Source of the DNA: Erythroxylum novogranatense
Lineage: Eukaryota > Streptophyta > Magnoliopsida > Malpighiales > Erythroxylaceae
DNA length: 64,000 nucleotides
Assembly: GCA_029891385.1 (NCBI GenBank)
Contig: CM057228.1
Coordinates: 25,386,809 to 25,450,808, forward strand
Reading direction: 5' to 3'
A program made the translations under genes and the position numbers. How positions within the stretch are numbered: the first letter of the stretch is position 1; every line of letters begins with the position of its first letter. This document shows, in pieces, positions 1 through 10,639 of the stretch. Under the pieces are notes generated by a model, which made no database searches, had not been told where the DNA came from, and saw only the letters and a program-made list of their open reading frames with translations.

Positions 1-72
1 ACTCACTGACGTGAACAAACCCAATAAGGAAACAGCGCCCTCTGTAAAAGAAACAGACAAAATCGCACTCAC

Positions 73-391
73 CACTATTATGCACACTGTCTGTAGGCAA
101 GCGCTGCTTTTGTTTTTTGTTGCTTTCAAGGCTGCAACAGAAAGAGTTATGAGAACCAATTGGATTTCCATATTCCTCAGTAAGGCTACTCTTCTCAGAA
201 TGTTCTGCATCACTTTCTCTAATCTTTTGGAATTCTCCTCCTTTCTGATCTTGTTGACTCCGCTTGTCCCTATGCCTTTTCTTGTGACCATGCTTTTTAT
301 TTTCAACTTCTCCATTTTCCCGAGCCTTCTTTTCTTTTCTCTCTCTTTTCTTCTCCTTTTTCCTTTCTCTCCTGGCCTTCTCTTCCTTTCT
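73..391 (-). CDS. Exon 2 of the same Lys/Glu-rich protein gene; gene continues left of the window
   Basis: An acceptor (TCTCTAG, high-coordinate side) joins phase 0 from exon 1 to an open frame of about 106 codons. It starts RKEEKARRERKKEKKRE, a basic/acidic charged helix-like stretch, and passes through a His/Lys run (KHGHKKRHRDKRSQQDQ). A Ser/Glu-rich part follows (about residues 60-80 of the exon), then KKQKQRLPTDSVHNSG. The donor is GTGAGTGC at 72-65. This layout (charged coiled region, then SEKSSLTEE-like and KKQKQ-like segments) matches the plant family named for exon 1. The remaining exons would lie left of base 1. The exact donor is a choice: the frame stays open to base 1, but the sequence after the GTGAGT no longer resembles the family. 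Confidence 0.65.
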
Positions 392-1634
392 CTAGAGATG
401 CAAATAACTACAACACATAAGGATAGGAACACAAGCACTCTAGCAGAAGCACAATTCTGAGGAATATAAATACAGAATACAGTTGATTTAATCTCAACAA
501 AGATCAGGCTCAATTTGTGTGGAGAGATGACATTAGTAGATTGCTAACAGCAAGAAATTGAAGCGCAAAACCACGCTCTCTTGGCATATACGCAGTATGT
601 TTTAAGATAGTGACACAGAGAGCTTCAAGGACTGAACAATCACATATTTAAATATTTTCTTTTTTTAATTTCTCAAGGAATAGATTGGTAGGATCTAGGT
701 TTCTCTACATATGGTATCATCCATACATATTGTAAGATATAATCCACAAGTAACCATAAACCAGAAGAATTAGAAATTCATAATCTTGTACTCGAATTTT
801 TTGGGTAACAATGTTTTAGATGAGGAAAAAGCGTTCATATGAAACTCTTGATATCCTGGCAACAGAGTATGTCTTATTGAATTAGTTACCTGATCCTGAA
901 CACCTGTATTACTTGGCAAGAGAAAAAAGACCATTTAACGTGTATTTCTCCGTACTCAATTCGAGAGATGGCAAATGCATTAAAAATGTCTTTTCTTTAG
1001 CACAGGACTAAACATGGCAGCATTCATGTTCAAAAGATGAGGGTTTTCTTCCTGATCATTAAAAGTCACCCAAAACTGAAAGGTCAGATATGGCAAGGGA
1101 TTCATGACATAGAAACTCAAATATCCTTGGCCCAGATAAAACCAAACAGCATCCATCTAGGTAATACATGCACGTTTCATGCAGTTTCACGGCAGGACTA
1201 TCCTTATTCCAACGATTGTAAAGATAAGGTAAAAGATAAAAGCAATGGGACTATACAATCCTCTCCATCTCTTTCTTTTACATTTCTTGGGGAATCGGTG
1301 GGAATCTACGTCCAAATTGCTTTTTTTTAACTCGTAAATGATAGTAACAAACTTAGGCTGGACTCTAACAACCACGTTGGTAATGAAAGGAATGCACATA
1401 AAGGTAAGGGAATCCCCAGACTACAAATATACATTAGAAGACGAACTAGTGTCTTTCTCAAAGAAGATACAGAATTACTGTTCTTGCTCTCCTCCCCCCT
1501 TCCCGCTGTATTATGTCATTCTCTCTTCTCAGTCATAGATTAGGCAAGCAAACTATGCACAATCTAATCAGAAGGAGACACACCAATCACAAAGCAAAAA
1601 GGACCTAGCTGAGCAATTAAGGTCCCAAACAAAC
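392..1634 (-). other. Intron 1 of the Lys/Glu-rich protein gene
   Basis: This 1243-nt intron has a GT donor at 1634-1633 and an AG acceptor at 393-392 (minus strand), joining two open frames in phase 0. It holds no convincing coding sequence. Short ORFs at 1037-1330 and 1187-1399 are unremarkable chance frames. Pyrimidine-rich sequence lies on the acceptor side only in moderate amount, so the acceptor is less certain than the donor. Confidence 0.55.
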
Positions 1635-1715
1635 CTTGATCGAATCAATCAGTGCCTGGTCGCGGACACCGATCTTCTCGCACCCAGGAGGAGGGTACGG
1701 GAAGCACCGGGACAT
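1635..1715 (-). CDS. Exon 1 of plant Lys/Glu-rich 'myb-like protein X'-type gene (partial gene)
   Basis: The ATG is at 1715-1713 on the minus strand and opens 27 codons, beginning MSRCFPYPPPGCEKIGV and ending ..LIDSIK. A GT donor follows at 1634-1633, leaving phase 0. The MSRCFPxPPPG start followed by a Lys/Glu-rich second exon is characteristic of a plant family usually annotated 'myb-like protein X' or 'dentin sialophosphoprotein-like'; its molecular role is not known to me. The exon is preceded by a GC-richer leader (about 1716-1955) and a TATA box. It is the only stretch in the window that looks like ordinary host coding sequence: correct start, donor and downstream exon with no stops. 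Family assignment is from remembered family features; the exon structure is seen directly. Confidence 0.75.
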
Positions 1716-1975
1716 CGCTAATAACCACCACGGCTCGATTCGTATCAAATAAAGCCAAACCCTAGGTCTAGATCTGATCGCTGGGGTTCAAGAAACCAAG
1801 ACTAAGATTTTAATCCGCACACCAAGTTCGCCTCCCTTGTTAGTACAGACAGTAGCGCTAAACTGCGATTTGAAATCAGTGCAATAAGCAAACGGACTTT
1901 GAGAGTGTGAGGCGGGATCTTAAGAACGAGAGATTGCTCAGATCCAAAACAAACCATCGCTCTGCTTTCAAGGGT

Positions 1976-1983
1976 TATTTATA
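1976..1983 (-). promoter_or_regulatory. TATA box of the Lys/Glu-rich protein gene
   Basis: TATAAATA on the minus strand in a GC-rich context, about 260 bp upstream of the ATG at 1715. This spacing would give a transcription start near 1950 and a leader of roughly 230 nt. The sequence up to about 2100 remains GC-richer than the AT-rich DNA beyond it, as expected for a short promoter. Confidence 0.6.
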
Positions 1984-2323
1984 GAGCCGCCGCCCCCAAT
2001 ACCGTTTGGCAACTGAGATATCGTTAAAACGTAGTCGTTATGTTCGTTGTCCTCAGCCCTCGGGTTTCTGGTGCGGTCGATGTCATCGTTAATTCGTTTC
2101 AATTCCATTATATAGTTTAAAAGAATTAAGTATGATCTTATTCTTAGTCTTTACACCAGCACTTTCTATTGAAAATTATCTTAATATTTGATATAAATCG
2201 TCAAATTAAACTGATGCTAATTGACAATTACCTTAATTCCTATCCAAGTTTATAATATACTATGAAATTAAATCTCACATTAGTTGATAATTATCATAAT
2301 TTATAGGCTAATTCAATTAAATA

Positions 2324-2625
2324 ATAAAATTTATGTTAACTTATGTCATTTAATTAATTAGTTGGTTATGAAAAGACATCTAATATCAATCTTATTTTTA
2401 AAAAATTCACTTTTAATAATTACATTGACATTTATTCAATATAACATGAATCTTATTAAAGCAATTAATTGATTAATATATAATATGTCACCTTAAAATA
2501 ATTAGAAAAGATGTTGCATGGTTCACAATCAACATCGAATAACACTTTAAAATAAGATTTCAAATATCACATAAGAATAAATTATTAATATTAAAGAAAT
2601 AATATGATTGGATCTAAATATATTA
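2324..2625 (+). repeat. Copy 1 of diverged direct repeat
   Basis: Shared blocks with 4627-5128 in the same order and orientation include ATAAAATTTATGTTAA, AATTAGTTGGTTATG, GAAAAGACATCTAATA, TATAACATGAAT, TTATTAAAGCAATTAAT and AAAATAAGATTTCAAATATC. The second copy contains about 190 extra bases, mainly AT-rich. The copies could be old LTRs or leader pieces of a decayed element, since copy 2 ends just upstream of the copia gag remnant. Confidence 0.6.
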
Positions 2626-3837
2626 AATATATATATTATCGTATAATGAAATATTATAAAAATTGTATGAAAATATTAGTTGGAGATGACAATGATTAGC
2701 TTCCAATGTAGATATAAAATTAGTTTAGAAGTTATTCAACAAAAGAGTAATTTTAATATCTAGAATCTATTATCCAAAGGAATAGATAATTCGATAAAGA
2801 CATAATTCATCATTTCATATCAGGATAACTTAACTAGAGAAGTATATCAGTAGTTTTATGTGATAAGAAGATACCATTTAAGCTCAAATGTAAATTTTAT
2901 CATTTAGCAATTAGGTTGATCGTACTCTTATAGGGTAAATTGTTAGCTCATCAAGCAGATTCATAGTCATAAGCTAATGGTAAGAGAGACGGGGATGCTC
3001 TATTAGATGTGTAACCTTACTAGAAGAGATAAAGTTAGGAGTGTAATGATAAAAAAAAATGTGATTAATATTAGTGAAAAATTAAGAGAAAAAAAGGCTT
3101 AGTTGATTCCGACGTATTAAAAGAAGATACTCTGAAGCTCAAGTGAAAAGATATGAAAAGATTGTATTTAGAAATTATAAGAAGGAAAAAGGAAGGCATA
3201 AGAAAAATTAGGGGAAAGTAATTAAGAAGGATATGATTTTGCTAAAACTTATCGAGGCATGTCCCTTGATAGAAATTTTGGCATATTAAAATACGGATAA
3301 AAGATCTCACATAGAGAGATTTTTCTCGTTCTCTTAAGTCTTTTAACATTTCTATTCGAGTTTTTTGTCTTGTATTTAACCTAAATGTTTAATATGTAAT
3401 ACTTCCCTCTTAACTAGTTAGCTTAGACATTTCCTTACTTAGCCTAAATATTTTTATAATGGTTTAATTTGATTTATTTATTAACTTGTCTTATTTCTTG
3501 TTTGCATATTTATTTACTTATTTTATCTTTATTTTGACTATTTATCTTGTTCTAAATTTATTTCATTACGTAATTTTAAATTTTTATTTATACATATCTA
3601 TTTATTTTTATCTTTTATGTTTATTTTATTTTATTTCATTTTAATTTTTAATTTTTAATTTATTATTTAATTTGTATATGCATATCTTTATTTTTCATCT
3701 TTTTCTTCATGTAAATTTATCAAAAATAGTTTCTCTACTAGTTTGGAGTAAGACTCCTTACTACTAAATCTCCTCAGACCCTACGTATCAATATGACTTT
3801 AACTAGATTATTGTTATTGTTAGTAATGGACTGAGCT

Positions 3838-4140
3838 ACCTAGGCCTAAGCTCGCTTAAAATTTTAGCTCGTCCAAGTCTGGAACACATGGCCAAAACTT
3901 AAGCCTGATCGAGTTTGACTTAACCCTTTTTAAATTTTAAAATTTGAAAATGATATCGTGTTACTTAAAATAATATCATTTTGTTTTAATTTTTAGATTT
4001 CACACTAGCCTAGGTCAGGTAGTGCAAACTCAAACCTGACCTGAAGCCTAGTTAAATTGATTAGGCTTGTTAACTTTAGATTAAGTCAGATTAGATAAGT
4101 CGGACCCCAAACTTAATTTTCAAGCCTAGTATCATTAAAG
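3838..4140. repeat. Degenerate interspersed repeat
   Basis: A block alternating 'gcctaagctcg', 'aagcctgatcgagttt', 'aggtcaggtag', 'cctgacctgaagcc' and 'aggcttgttaac' motifs. This vocabulary is typical of decayed, high-copy plant interspersed repeats. I could not find reliable terminal repeats or a target duplication, so no class is assigned. Confidence 0.3.
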
Positions 4141-4626
4141 CTACTTTGATATTCATAATGTTTTGGATTTCATAACAACACCACCTTCCAATAGAAATTC
4201 CGCTGACATGCGAGGTCTAGAGAGATTGAGTAGTATACAGCCTCACTTCTATCTAATAGAAAGGCTATTTTGGATAATTATAATATACAGTTAAAATGAC
4301 TTTATCATTTTGGCATCATCATAAATCACACTAAGTTGCACCAAATTGTGCTTTGATGCACTAATTCATATCTTTAATATATAAAGAAAAATTTAAAAGA
4401 TTTTAACATATATTTTTGCTATTAGATATATTTATAATATAATTTGGATTAGATAGTAATTTTATCCTTACAGAAATTATAATCACAGCAAGATTTTGAA
4501 ACAATCTTATCATTTGTTTTTGTTTGTATATGCAAATCTTAATGTATAAATATAAATTATTTAATTTAAAATATATTTTATTTATTTTAAAATTTTAACT
4601 TATCAAGAACTTGACATGTTACATAC

Positions 4627-5128
4627 ATAAAATTTATGTTAATTTATGTCATTTGGTTAATTAGTTGGTTATGCATTTGCAACATTTAACATATTTAATT
4701 TTAAAAAGAAAAACATTTATTTAATATAAATATTTTCATATATATATATGTATAATTTATTTATAAAATAAAGTTTTTAATAAATATTTATTGCAATGAC
4801 TTCCTAAAATTTTATATAAATTTTATTATTAAATTTGATTTGATGTGTTGTTTCATTAAAATTATACTAATAAATCGAAAAGACATCTAATAGTAATGTT
4901 ATTGAAATTTTATTTCAATATTAATAATTTAATTGGTAGTTATTGAATATAACATGAATTTTATTAAAGCAATTAATCAATTAATATATAATTTGTCACC
5001 TTATATTTATTAGAGAAGATGTTTAATTATTTTGATCAAGATAGAATGTCACTTTAAAATAAGATTTCAAATATCACACAAGAATAAATTATTAATGTTA
5101 AAGAAATAATATGATTGAATTTAAATAA
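4627..5128 (+). repeat. Copy 2 of diverged direct repeat
   Basis: Matches 2324-2625 in blocks, with an AT-rich insertion around 4680-4870. It ends about 28 bp before the first readable codon of the degraded copia gag at 5156, which is why it may be a leader or LTR relic of that element. The corresponding sequence is not obvious after the element's RNase H end at 39.1 kb. Confidence 0.5.
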
Positions 5129-5155
5129 ATTATACTATTGTGATTTACTTGGACC

Positions 5156-5941
5156 ATGAAAATCCAATATGTACTGGAGAAGGAAGAGGCTCTCAGACCA
5201 TTAAATATAACCATGGATGTTTCTAATAAAGGCAATATAACCCAACATAAAAGGAATCGTGATGCTCATGAAATATGGAGTAAAAAGAACTTATTGGCTT
5301 ACATTACATTGCTAACCAATATGGATAATGATATCATAAATGAGTTTTGTAAATATAAAATTGTTAAGGACATATAATCCACTTTAGTTATGTATTTTGG
5401 GGGCACCTCAGTGATAAAAGTGAGGTCACTCACTATCAAGTCTGACATATATAAGAAGCGACCAAATCATATAATGCAAAAGCATTTGAGTTACATTGTA
5501 TTGGTTACGAATTATCAAATGAGCAGCAAGTGTAAGTCAGGATTTGTTCATTACTTTAGAGTTGGGAGCATATGAATATGCATCTAACCCATAAAAGTGT
5601 ATGCATTATAGCGTGCTTCAATGGAAAAAGTGTAAGAAAAATACACACTATGCTTATGATTTAAAGAAGACAAAGTGGAACAGGATGAAAAAGGAAAACG
5701 TCCTTTCAAAAAGCAGAACATGAATAAAGTCAAGTGTTTTAGTTGTAGCAATAAGGGTTACAATTACGAGCCCAAGAAGGTACAATCTTATTGTATAAAT
5801 ATTTGTTATATGAATGTCTCTTATTATGTTTTTCTAGTTAAATCACCTCCTTTGTTGATTGTAGATTTAGGAGCAACCAATCATATATCGAAGGATAGAG
5901 ATATCTTCAAAGAATTCCAAAAAATCATGTACGAAATATGA
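5156..5941 (+). pseudogene. Degraded Ty1/copia gag and protease start
   Basis: A frame at 5156-5377 (MKIQYVLEKEEALRPLN..) resembles the N-terminal region of copia gag. At 5700-5790 a decayed zinc knuckle is readable as KVKCFSCSNKGYNYEPKK: the first two cysteines and the glycine remain, the histidine and last cysteine are lost. At about 5860-5890 the protease active-site segment reads VDLGATNHIS, the copia D(S/T)GATxH(I) motif with Ser/Thr replaced by Leu. Stops and frameshifts separate these blocks, so nothing here is functional. The rest of the same element follows downstream to 8452 and resumes at 38564. Confidence 0.7.
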
Positions 5942-6419
5942 TGGATTTATGTAAGAGACAAATCAAAGGTTGTTGTACAAAAGTTTGGAACTTATAAATT
6001 AGACATAAGTGGTGTTTGATCCCTATTCTTACATAAAGTGTCATATACTCTGAATATTTGACAGAATCATATCTTTGGTTTGGTTTTAATAAATTTTGAT
6101 TTTGATGTAAATTTCCATAGTCGTGGTATGGGTTTATACATTGGACATATTTGTTATGGTTATGGATTTATTTAGATGGTTTTATTATTCTAGATGTTGT
6201 TTCTTAAAATAATAACGTAAGTTATCCTCTGTTAACCTCATTTAGTAATTCTAATATTGATGCAATTTTATGTCATATTGAATAATGTTATATTGGTCAA
6301 TATCAAATAAGTCAATTAGCATAAGAAGGTCTCTTAAATGATTTACATTTAGCAGATTTACCTATTTGTGAACATCATCTAGCTGGTAAAATGGCATGAA
6401 AGTCGTTTAAAAAGGGAAC

Positions 6420-6960
6420 ACGGGCTTTTTATTCATTACAGTCGTGGTTTAATAAATGTAAGGACACAATGTAAGGTTATGTACTTCATCACTTTGATAG
6501 GTGACTATACTTAGTATGGTCATGTCTATTTGATTTCTCATAAATAAGAAGAATTAAATTGTTTCATCAAGTACATGAATTTCGAAGAGAATCATTTACA
6601 CAAGAAAATTAAAGCTTTAAGAATTGATCAAGGACAAGAATACTTATATGATAAGTTTAAGATGTTGTGTGATGAAAAATGAATAAAAAGAAAGTTAAAT
6701 ATTCCATAAACCCTATAACAAAATGGTATTGTAGAAAGACATAATATACCACTGCTATAAATAGTTAGGCCCATAATTGCATTAGCAAATCTACCAATCA
6801 CCTGTTGGGGTGATGCATTGCTTACAATCACTTTTGTACTTAACTCAGTACTCACAAAATCAGTCACAAACACTCTATATAAGTTATAGAGAGGAAGAAA
6901 ACCCAACATGGAACATTTAAGACTGTGGGGGTATGATACATACGTTCATAATCTCTCTCA
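6420..6960 (+). pseudogene. Degraded Ty1/copia integrase
   Basis: Across several frames I can read YGHVYLISH, then KIKALRIDQGQEYLYDKF (integrase core second Asp, DxGxEY), then QNGIVERHN (third acidic residue region) and CWGDALLTITFVLNSV. This order is that of the copia integrase core. In-frame stops (for example near 6680 and 6712) show a long-dead copy. Confidence 0.7.
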
Positions 6961-7379
6961 TAAATATCAGCAACTAAGCCTAAGAAGGTAGATAAGTATT
7001 TTTATTAGATACTTTAAACACTCAAAATGTTATGTGTTCATAAATAAATGAGGTATTGAAGATGTAATTGAATTTGAATAACGAGATATCATATTTTAGA
7101 AAATGACTTTTCATAGTAACATGAAATAGGAAAAGACCTGTTTTATATAAAATTCTTAATTAGAATGTAACTATTATATGGAATTATGAAGAGGGACTTT
7201 ATCTAAGTAGGAGTAATCTAAAACTTGAAAATTTAGCTTAGGGATAGTTAAGATTACAACTCGTTAAAAGTTTACCTATAGTATTTGATCCGAGTGGGAG
7301 TAATTAAGATAATGATGAATTTTTTTCATGATCCATATTTACATCAAAGTAATTATGCTATAATTGCCTACATAATTTT

Positions 7380-8452
7380 CAAATAGAAGGGAACATGATT
7401 ATCCCATAAGAAGATGAGCCTCCAATTGGTCCTACTAAAAAAGAATGGATGTAAACAATGAAAGAAGAAATGAATTATTTAAACTCGAATCAAGTATAAA
7501 ACTTGGTTGATTTCTTTAATGGGTGTAAAACTATTAGGAACAAATGGGTTCTTAAAATAAAACAAAACGTTGATGGCAGTATCAAAAGATATAAGGCACA
7601 ATTTAGGGAGAAAGGATATACACAATAGAAGAAAATTGATTATGATGAGACATTTTCACATATTATGAGCTTTGCTTCAATTTTTATAATATTAGCTATA
7701 ACAACTATTTTGGATCTTAAATGAAATCAAATAGATGTAAATATGAATTTTTAAATGGATAATTAGAAGAAAAATCTAAATGGAACAACTTATAGATTTC
7801 ATTGAAACAAATAGATGTAAATATGACTTTTAAATGGATAATTAGAAGAAAAATCTAAATGGAACAACTTATAGATTTCATTGAAACATGCCAATAATAT
7901 AAAGTGTATCGATTACCAAAATCGATTTATACTTTGAAGACTCTCATAACGTATTCATTTCATATGAATTTCATATGCTTGATAAAGATCACTGTGTATA
8001 TATTAAGAGGCCAATGATAAAATTGCGATTGTATCTTTATATGTGGATGATATTTTAATTGTTTGTATTGACTTTGAGTTTGTCAAGTAAATCAAAGATT
8101 AGTTTTCATCTTAATTTGAGATGGACTTAAGTGAAGCTATATATATTCTTGGAGTTAAGATTTTAAGAGATTGTTCAAAAACAAATATTATCACTTTATA
8201 AAAAGACTTACAGTTATAAGATTTTAGAATGATTTTGTATGTAATATTGAAAACCAATAGATAATCATCTTGCTAAAGTGAAGGTTTCAACAAAAATTTA
8301 TATCCATCTATGCCATGAGAAAGGGAACAAAGGAAGAAAATTTCTTATTCCAATATGGTTGGAAGCCTCTTGTATGCCATACTATGTACAAGGTCAGATA
8401 TTTGTCATGTTGTTAGAATGGTGATTAGATAACAATCAAACTCATGACAAAC
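7380..8452 (+). pseudogene. Degraded Ty1/copia reverse transcriptase (5' part), cut by Athila insertion
   Basis: Readable blocks are NKWVLKIKQNVDGSIKRYKA (start of the copia RT), DYDETFSHIMSFASI, and near 8035 LYVDDILIV (the catalytic YVDD). These are followed by MDLSEAIYILGVKI and, at the end, IRYLSCC-like sequence. The frame is broken many times, and an 80-bp tandem duplication (7728-7887) lies within it. At 8452 the RT/RNase H connection is cut by the Athila insertion (target duplication CAAAC at 8448-8452). The 3' part continues at 38564. Confidence 0.75.
7728..7887 (+). repeat. 80-bp tandem duplication inside copia RT remnant
   Basis: Two adjacent 80-bp copies (7728-7807, 7808-7887), nearly identical, both containing AAATGGATAATTAGAAGAAA and ending in TTTCATTGAAA. 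It is a local duplication in the dead copia RT and is younger than much of the element's decay, because the copies differ at very few positions. Confidence 0.9.
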
Positions 8453-9467
8453 TGTTTAGTTCAATTCATATAGGTATTTAGGTCATATTTGCATTCATTT
8501 TACATATTCATCCATCCATTTTAGTAGCATTTTTAGGTTAATTTATTTATTTTCATCGAATTTGTTATTTATTTTATTTTTTGATTTTTTATAAACAGCA
8601 TGAAATTTGGCTTCAAATTAGACCCGAAAATTTGCTCGCGGTATGTCCATGGCCTAAGTGAAATTAGAGGTGGACTAGGTGACGTTTTGGGCTGGAGAAA
8701 AAAAAAACGTTAAAACAAGAGATTGGAAGATTAGAGAAGAAGACATGGTTAGCTGGTGGTTTAAAAGAAAACATCAAAACAACGTTAGCTGGCTAGGGAG
8801 GAGACTACGTTGGCAGCTAGTGAATGAAAAGAGGAAGAAAACAACAAACAATAACGTGGGGGCTGTACGTGAACAACACAAGAGGAGACCCCACCACCAA
8901 GAGACCTGTCCAGAAAAAAATGAAGACCAACAAAATCATGCACGTAGCCAAGGAGAAAATGACGCAGCCAAGGACGTTACACCAAAGCATGTGGACACTG
9001 AATGAAGATCGTGAGCAGCAGCTAGTGTGAAGACTGAAGCAACGTGAAAGGCTAGAGTGGAGACAGCTGCTGGAAAGTGAAGACACCAACTAGAGGACAC
9101 CAAGAGAAGAGCTGATGGGCAGTGCGCTAGTGGGTTGAGGGAGTGAGTAGAGAGTGCGTGAAATGGTGAGAAAGAAACCAAAAATCATGTGACAAGTGAG
9201 CTGGCGTTATGGAGGGAAATAACGTGGTCTGAAGAGAGCAGAAGGGCTGTGCGGGGAATGAAAATTAAAAGGAGAGCAGGCATGGACTGAACGGGAAGTG
9301 TGCGTTAAATGAAAAAAAACCAGCTGGAAGTGAGGTGGTCTGTGGGGGAACTAGAAGGTGCGTTAGCTGAAAAATCCAGGAAGAGTGTGTGCTGGGCGTG
9401 AAGAGCTAGAGAACGTGAGGGTGAAGTGTGTGAACTGTTGAGCAGTGAGTGGACTGTGGGCGTTAAC

Positions 9468-10414
9468 TGAAGTAAATCACACGTTAATATATTGAGTAAT
9501 ACAATGACCAAGATACACAAGAAGGGGGGGTTGAATTGTGATAAACTTTTTCAATCCCTTTAATAACAATTGCTTGTTCTTTCAGAAAACTTATCGTAAA
9601 TCAATTCTTAACTAGTTTGAAAAACTTTGTTAATAATGAAAATTATGATTTAAAAAGTAAGAGTTAGAGAGAGAAACACAGCAATTTTATCCTGGTTCAC
9701 CCCAAACCGTGGGCTACGTCCGATCCTCTCGATATTCTTCGAGATTTTCACTATCTCCAAGCTGGTTACAAGTATTCTTTAAATCGAGCCTCTTGAGTCT
9801 CTTAACAGCAAGTATTCTTTTACTCTTAGCCTCTTCGGGCTATCTGTAGCACTTTTTTAAAAATGAAAAACTGATAAAGAGCTTTTTCAAAAGAGTTGCT
9901 CTTCACAATATACACTCGAAAATAGTTCGTAATTTTTCTCTCGAGATAGACAGATATTGAATACACGAGTTTCATTCACTTTTTCCAAAAGTTATTTCTT
10001 CTTCAATCTCGACTCTTATTTATAGTGAACTTCAACTGTTTCTTGTCTATCTGCTTCTTGAATCTTTAAAGAAATGGTTATTCAGTTTAACTCGTATGTA
10101 GTCTTAAAGCGATGTTTCTTTCTTAATCTTATTTTCGTATCATCTGCTTTTTGTCTTCGTAAAGCTTAAATCGCTTTTGTATAAATCGCTTTTCTTAGTA
10201 AAGCACATGCGCTTTTGTATAAATCGCTTTTCTTCGTAAAGCTTATCGCCCGCTTTTCTTCCGTCCGCTTTTCTTTAAATGCCTTTTGTATAATCGCTTT
10301 TCTTCCGTCATTTTTCTTCCGATCGCTTTTCCTTCCGCCTGCTTTTTACTTTAGTATATTTCTCTTTGTTTATTATCAAAACTATTTAATCGTGAAGTCT
10401 GGTTTGACTTAACA
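9468..10414 (-). repeat. 3' LTR of Sirevirus-like copia
   Basis: 947 bp, ends TGAAG..TTAACA on the plus strand; it matches the right LTR (18123-19043) throughout. The stretch 10140-10345 is an imperfect array of CGCTTTTCTTCGTAAAGC / AAATGCCTTTTGTAT units that differ in copy order between the LTRs. Many differences between the two LTRs are CAG/CGAG/CG or CTG/TCG exchanges. Confidence 0.92.
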
Positions 10415-10430
10415 TTCTCCCCTTTTGATA
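10415..10430 (-). other. Polypurine tract of Sirevirus-like copia
   Basis: On the minus strand the sequence directly before the 3' LTR reads CAAAAGGGGAGAATG, with TG as the first LTR bases. This is a standard plus-strand priming purine tract and fixes the element's orientation as minus. Confidence 0.8.
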
Positions 10431-10639
10431 ATAACAAATACTTGTGAATTTAGAGAAATATGAAAAGTATCATATACTTATGAATTATCTGAAGTATTGT
10501 GATAAAAATTATCTTCATCTGGACTTCATCCTTCCATTATCCGGACTTCATCCTTCCATTTCTTCCTTCTCCTTCTCCCTATTTGTTATTGATCAAAAAT
10601 TATTTTCCAATCTGCTTCACCAACTTTTCAGCATCTTCT

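Larger units (their letters stand above)
2000..5155. other. AT-rich intergenic DNA with decayed repeats
   Basis: About 3.1 kb of strongly AT-rich sequence with no supportable gene. It contains one diverged direct duplication (2324-2625 and 4627-5128) and one degenerate interspersed block (3838-4140), listed separately. Simple T/A-rich runs dominate 3440-3720. No tRNA, rRNA or intact transposase was seen. Confidence 0.6.

Noticed and set aside
1037..1538. ORFs 1037-1330 and 1338-1538 plus strand
   Set aside because: They fall in the intron of the minus-strand host gene and show no codon or domain signal.
8679..9089. ORFs on both strands (8679-9005, 8817-9089, repeated at 36245-36589)
   Set aside because: They lie in both Athila LTRs in identical form and show low-complexity composition without a domain; they are LTR DNA.
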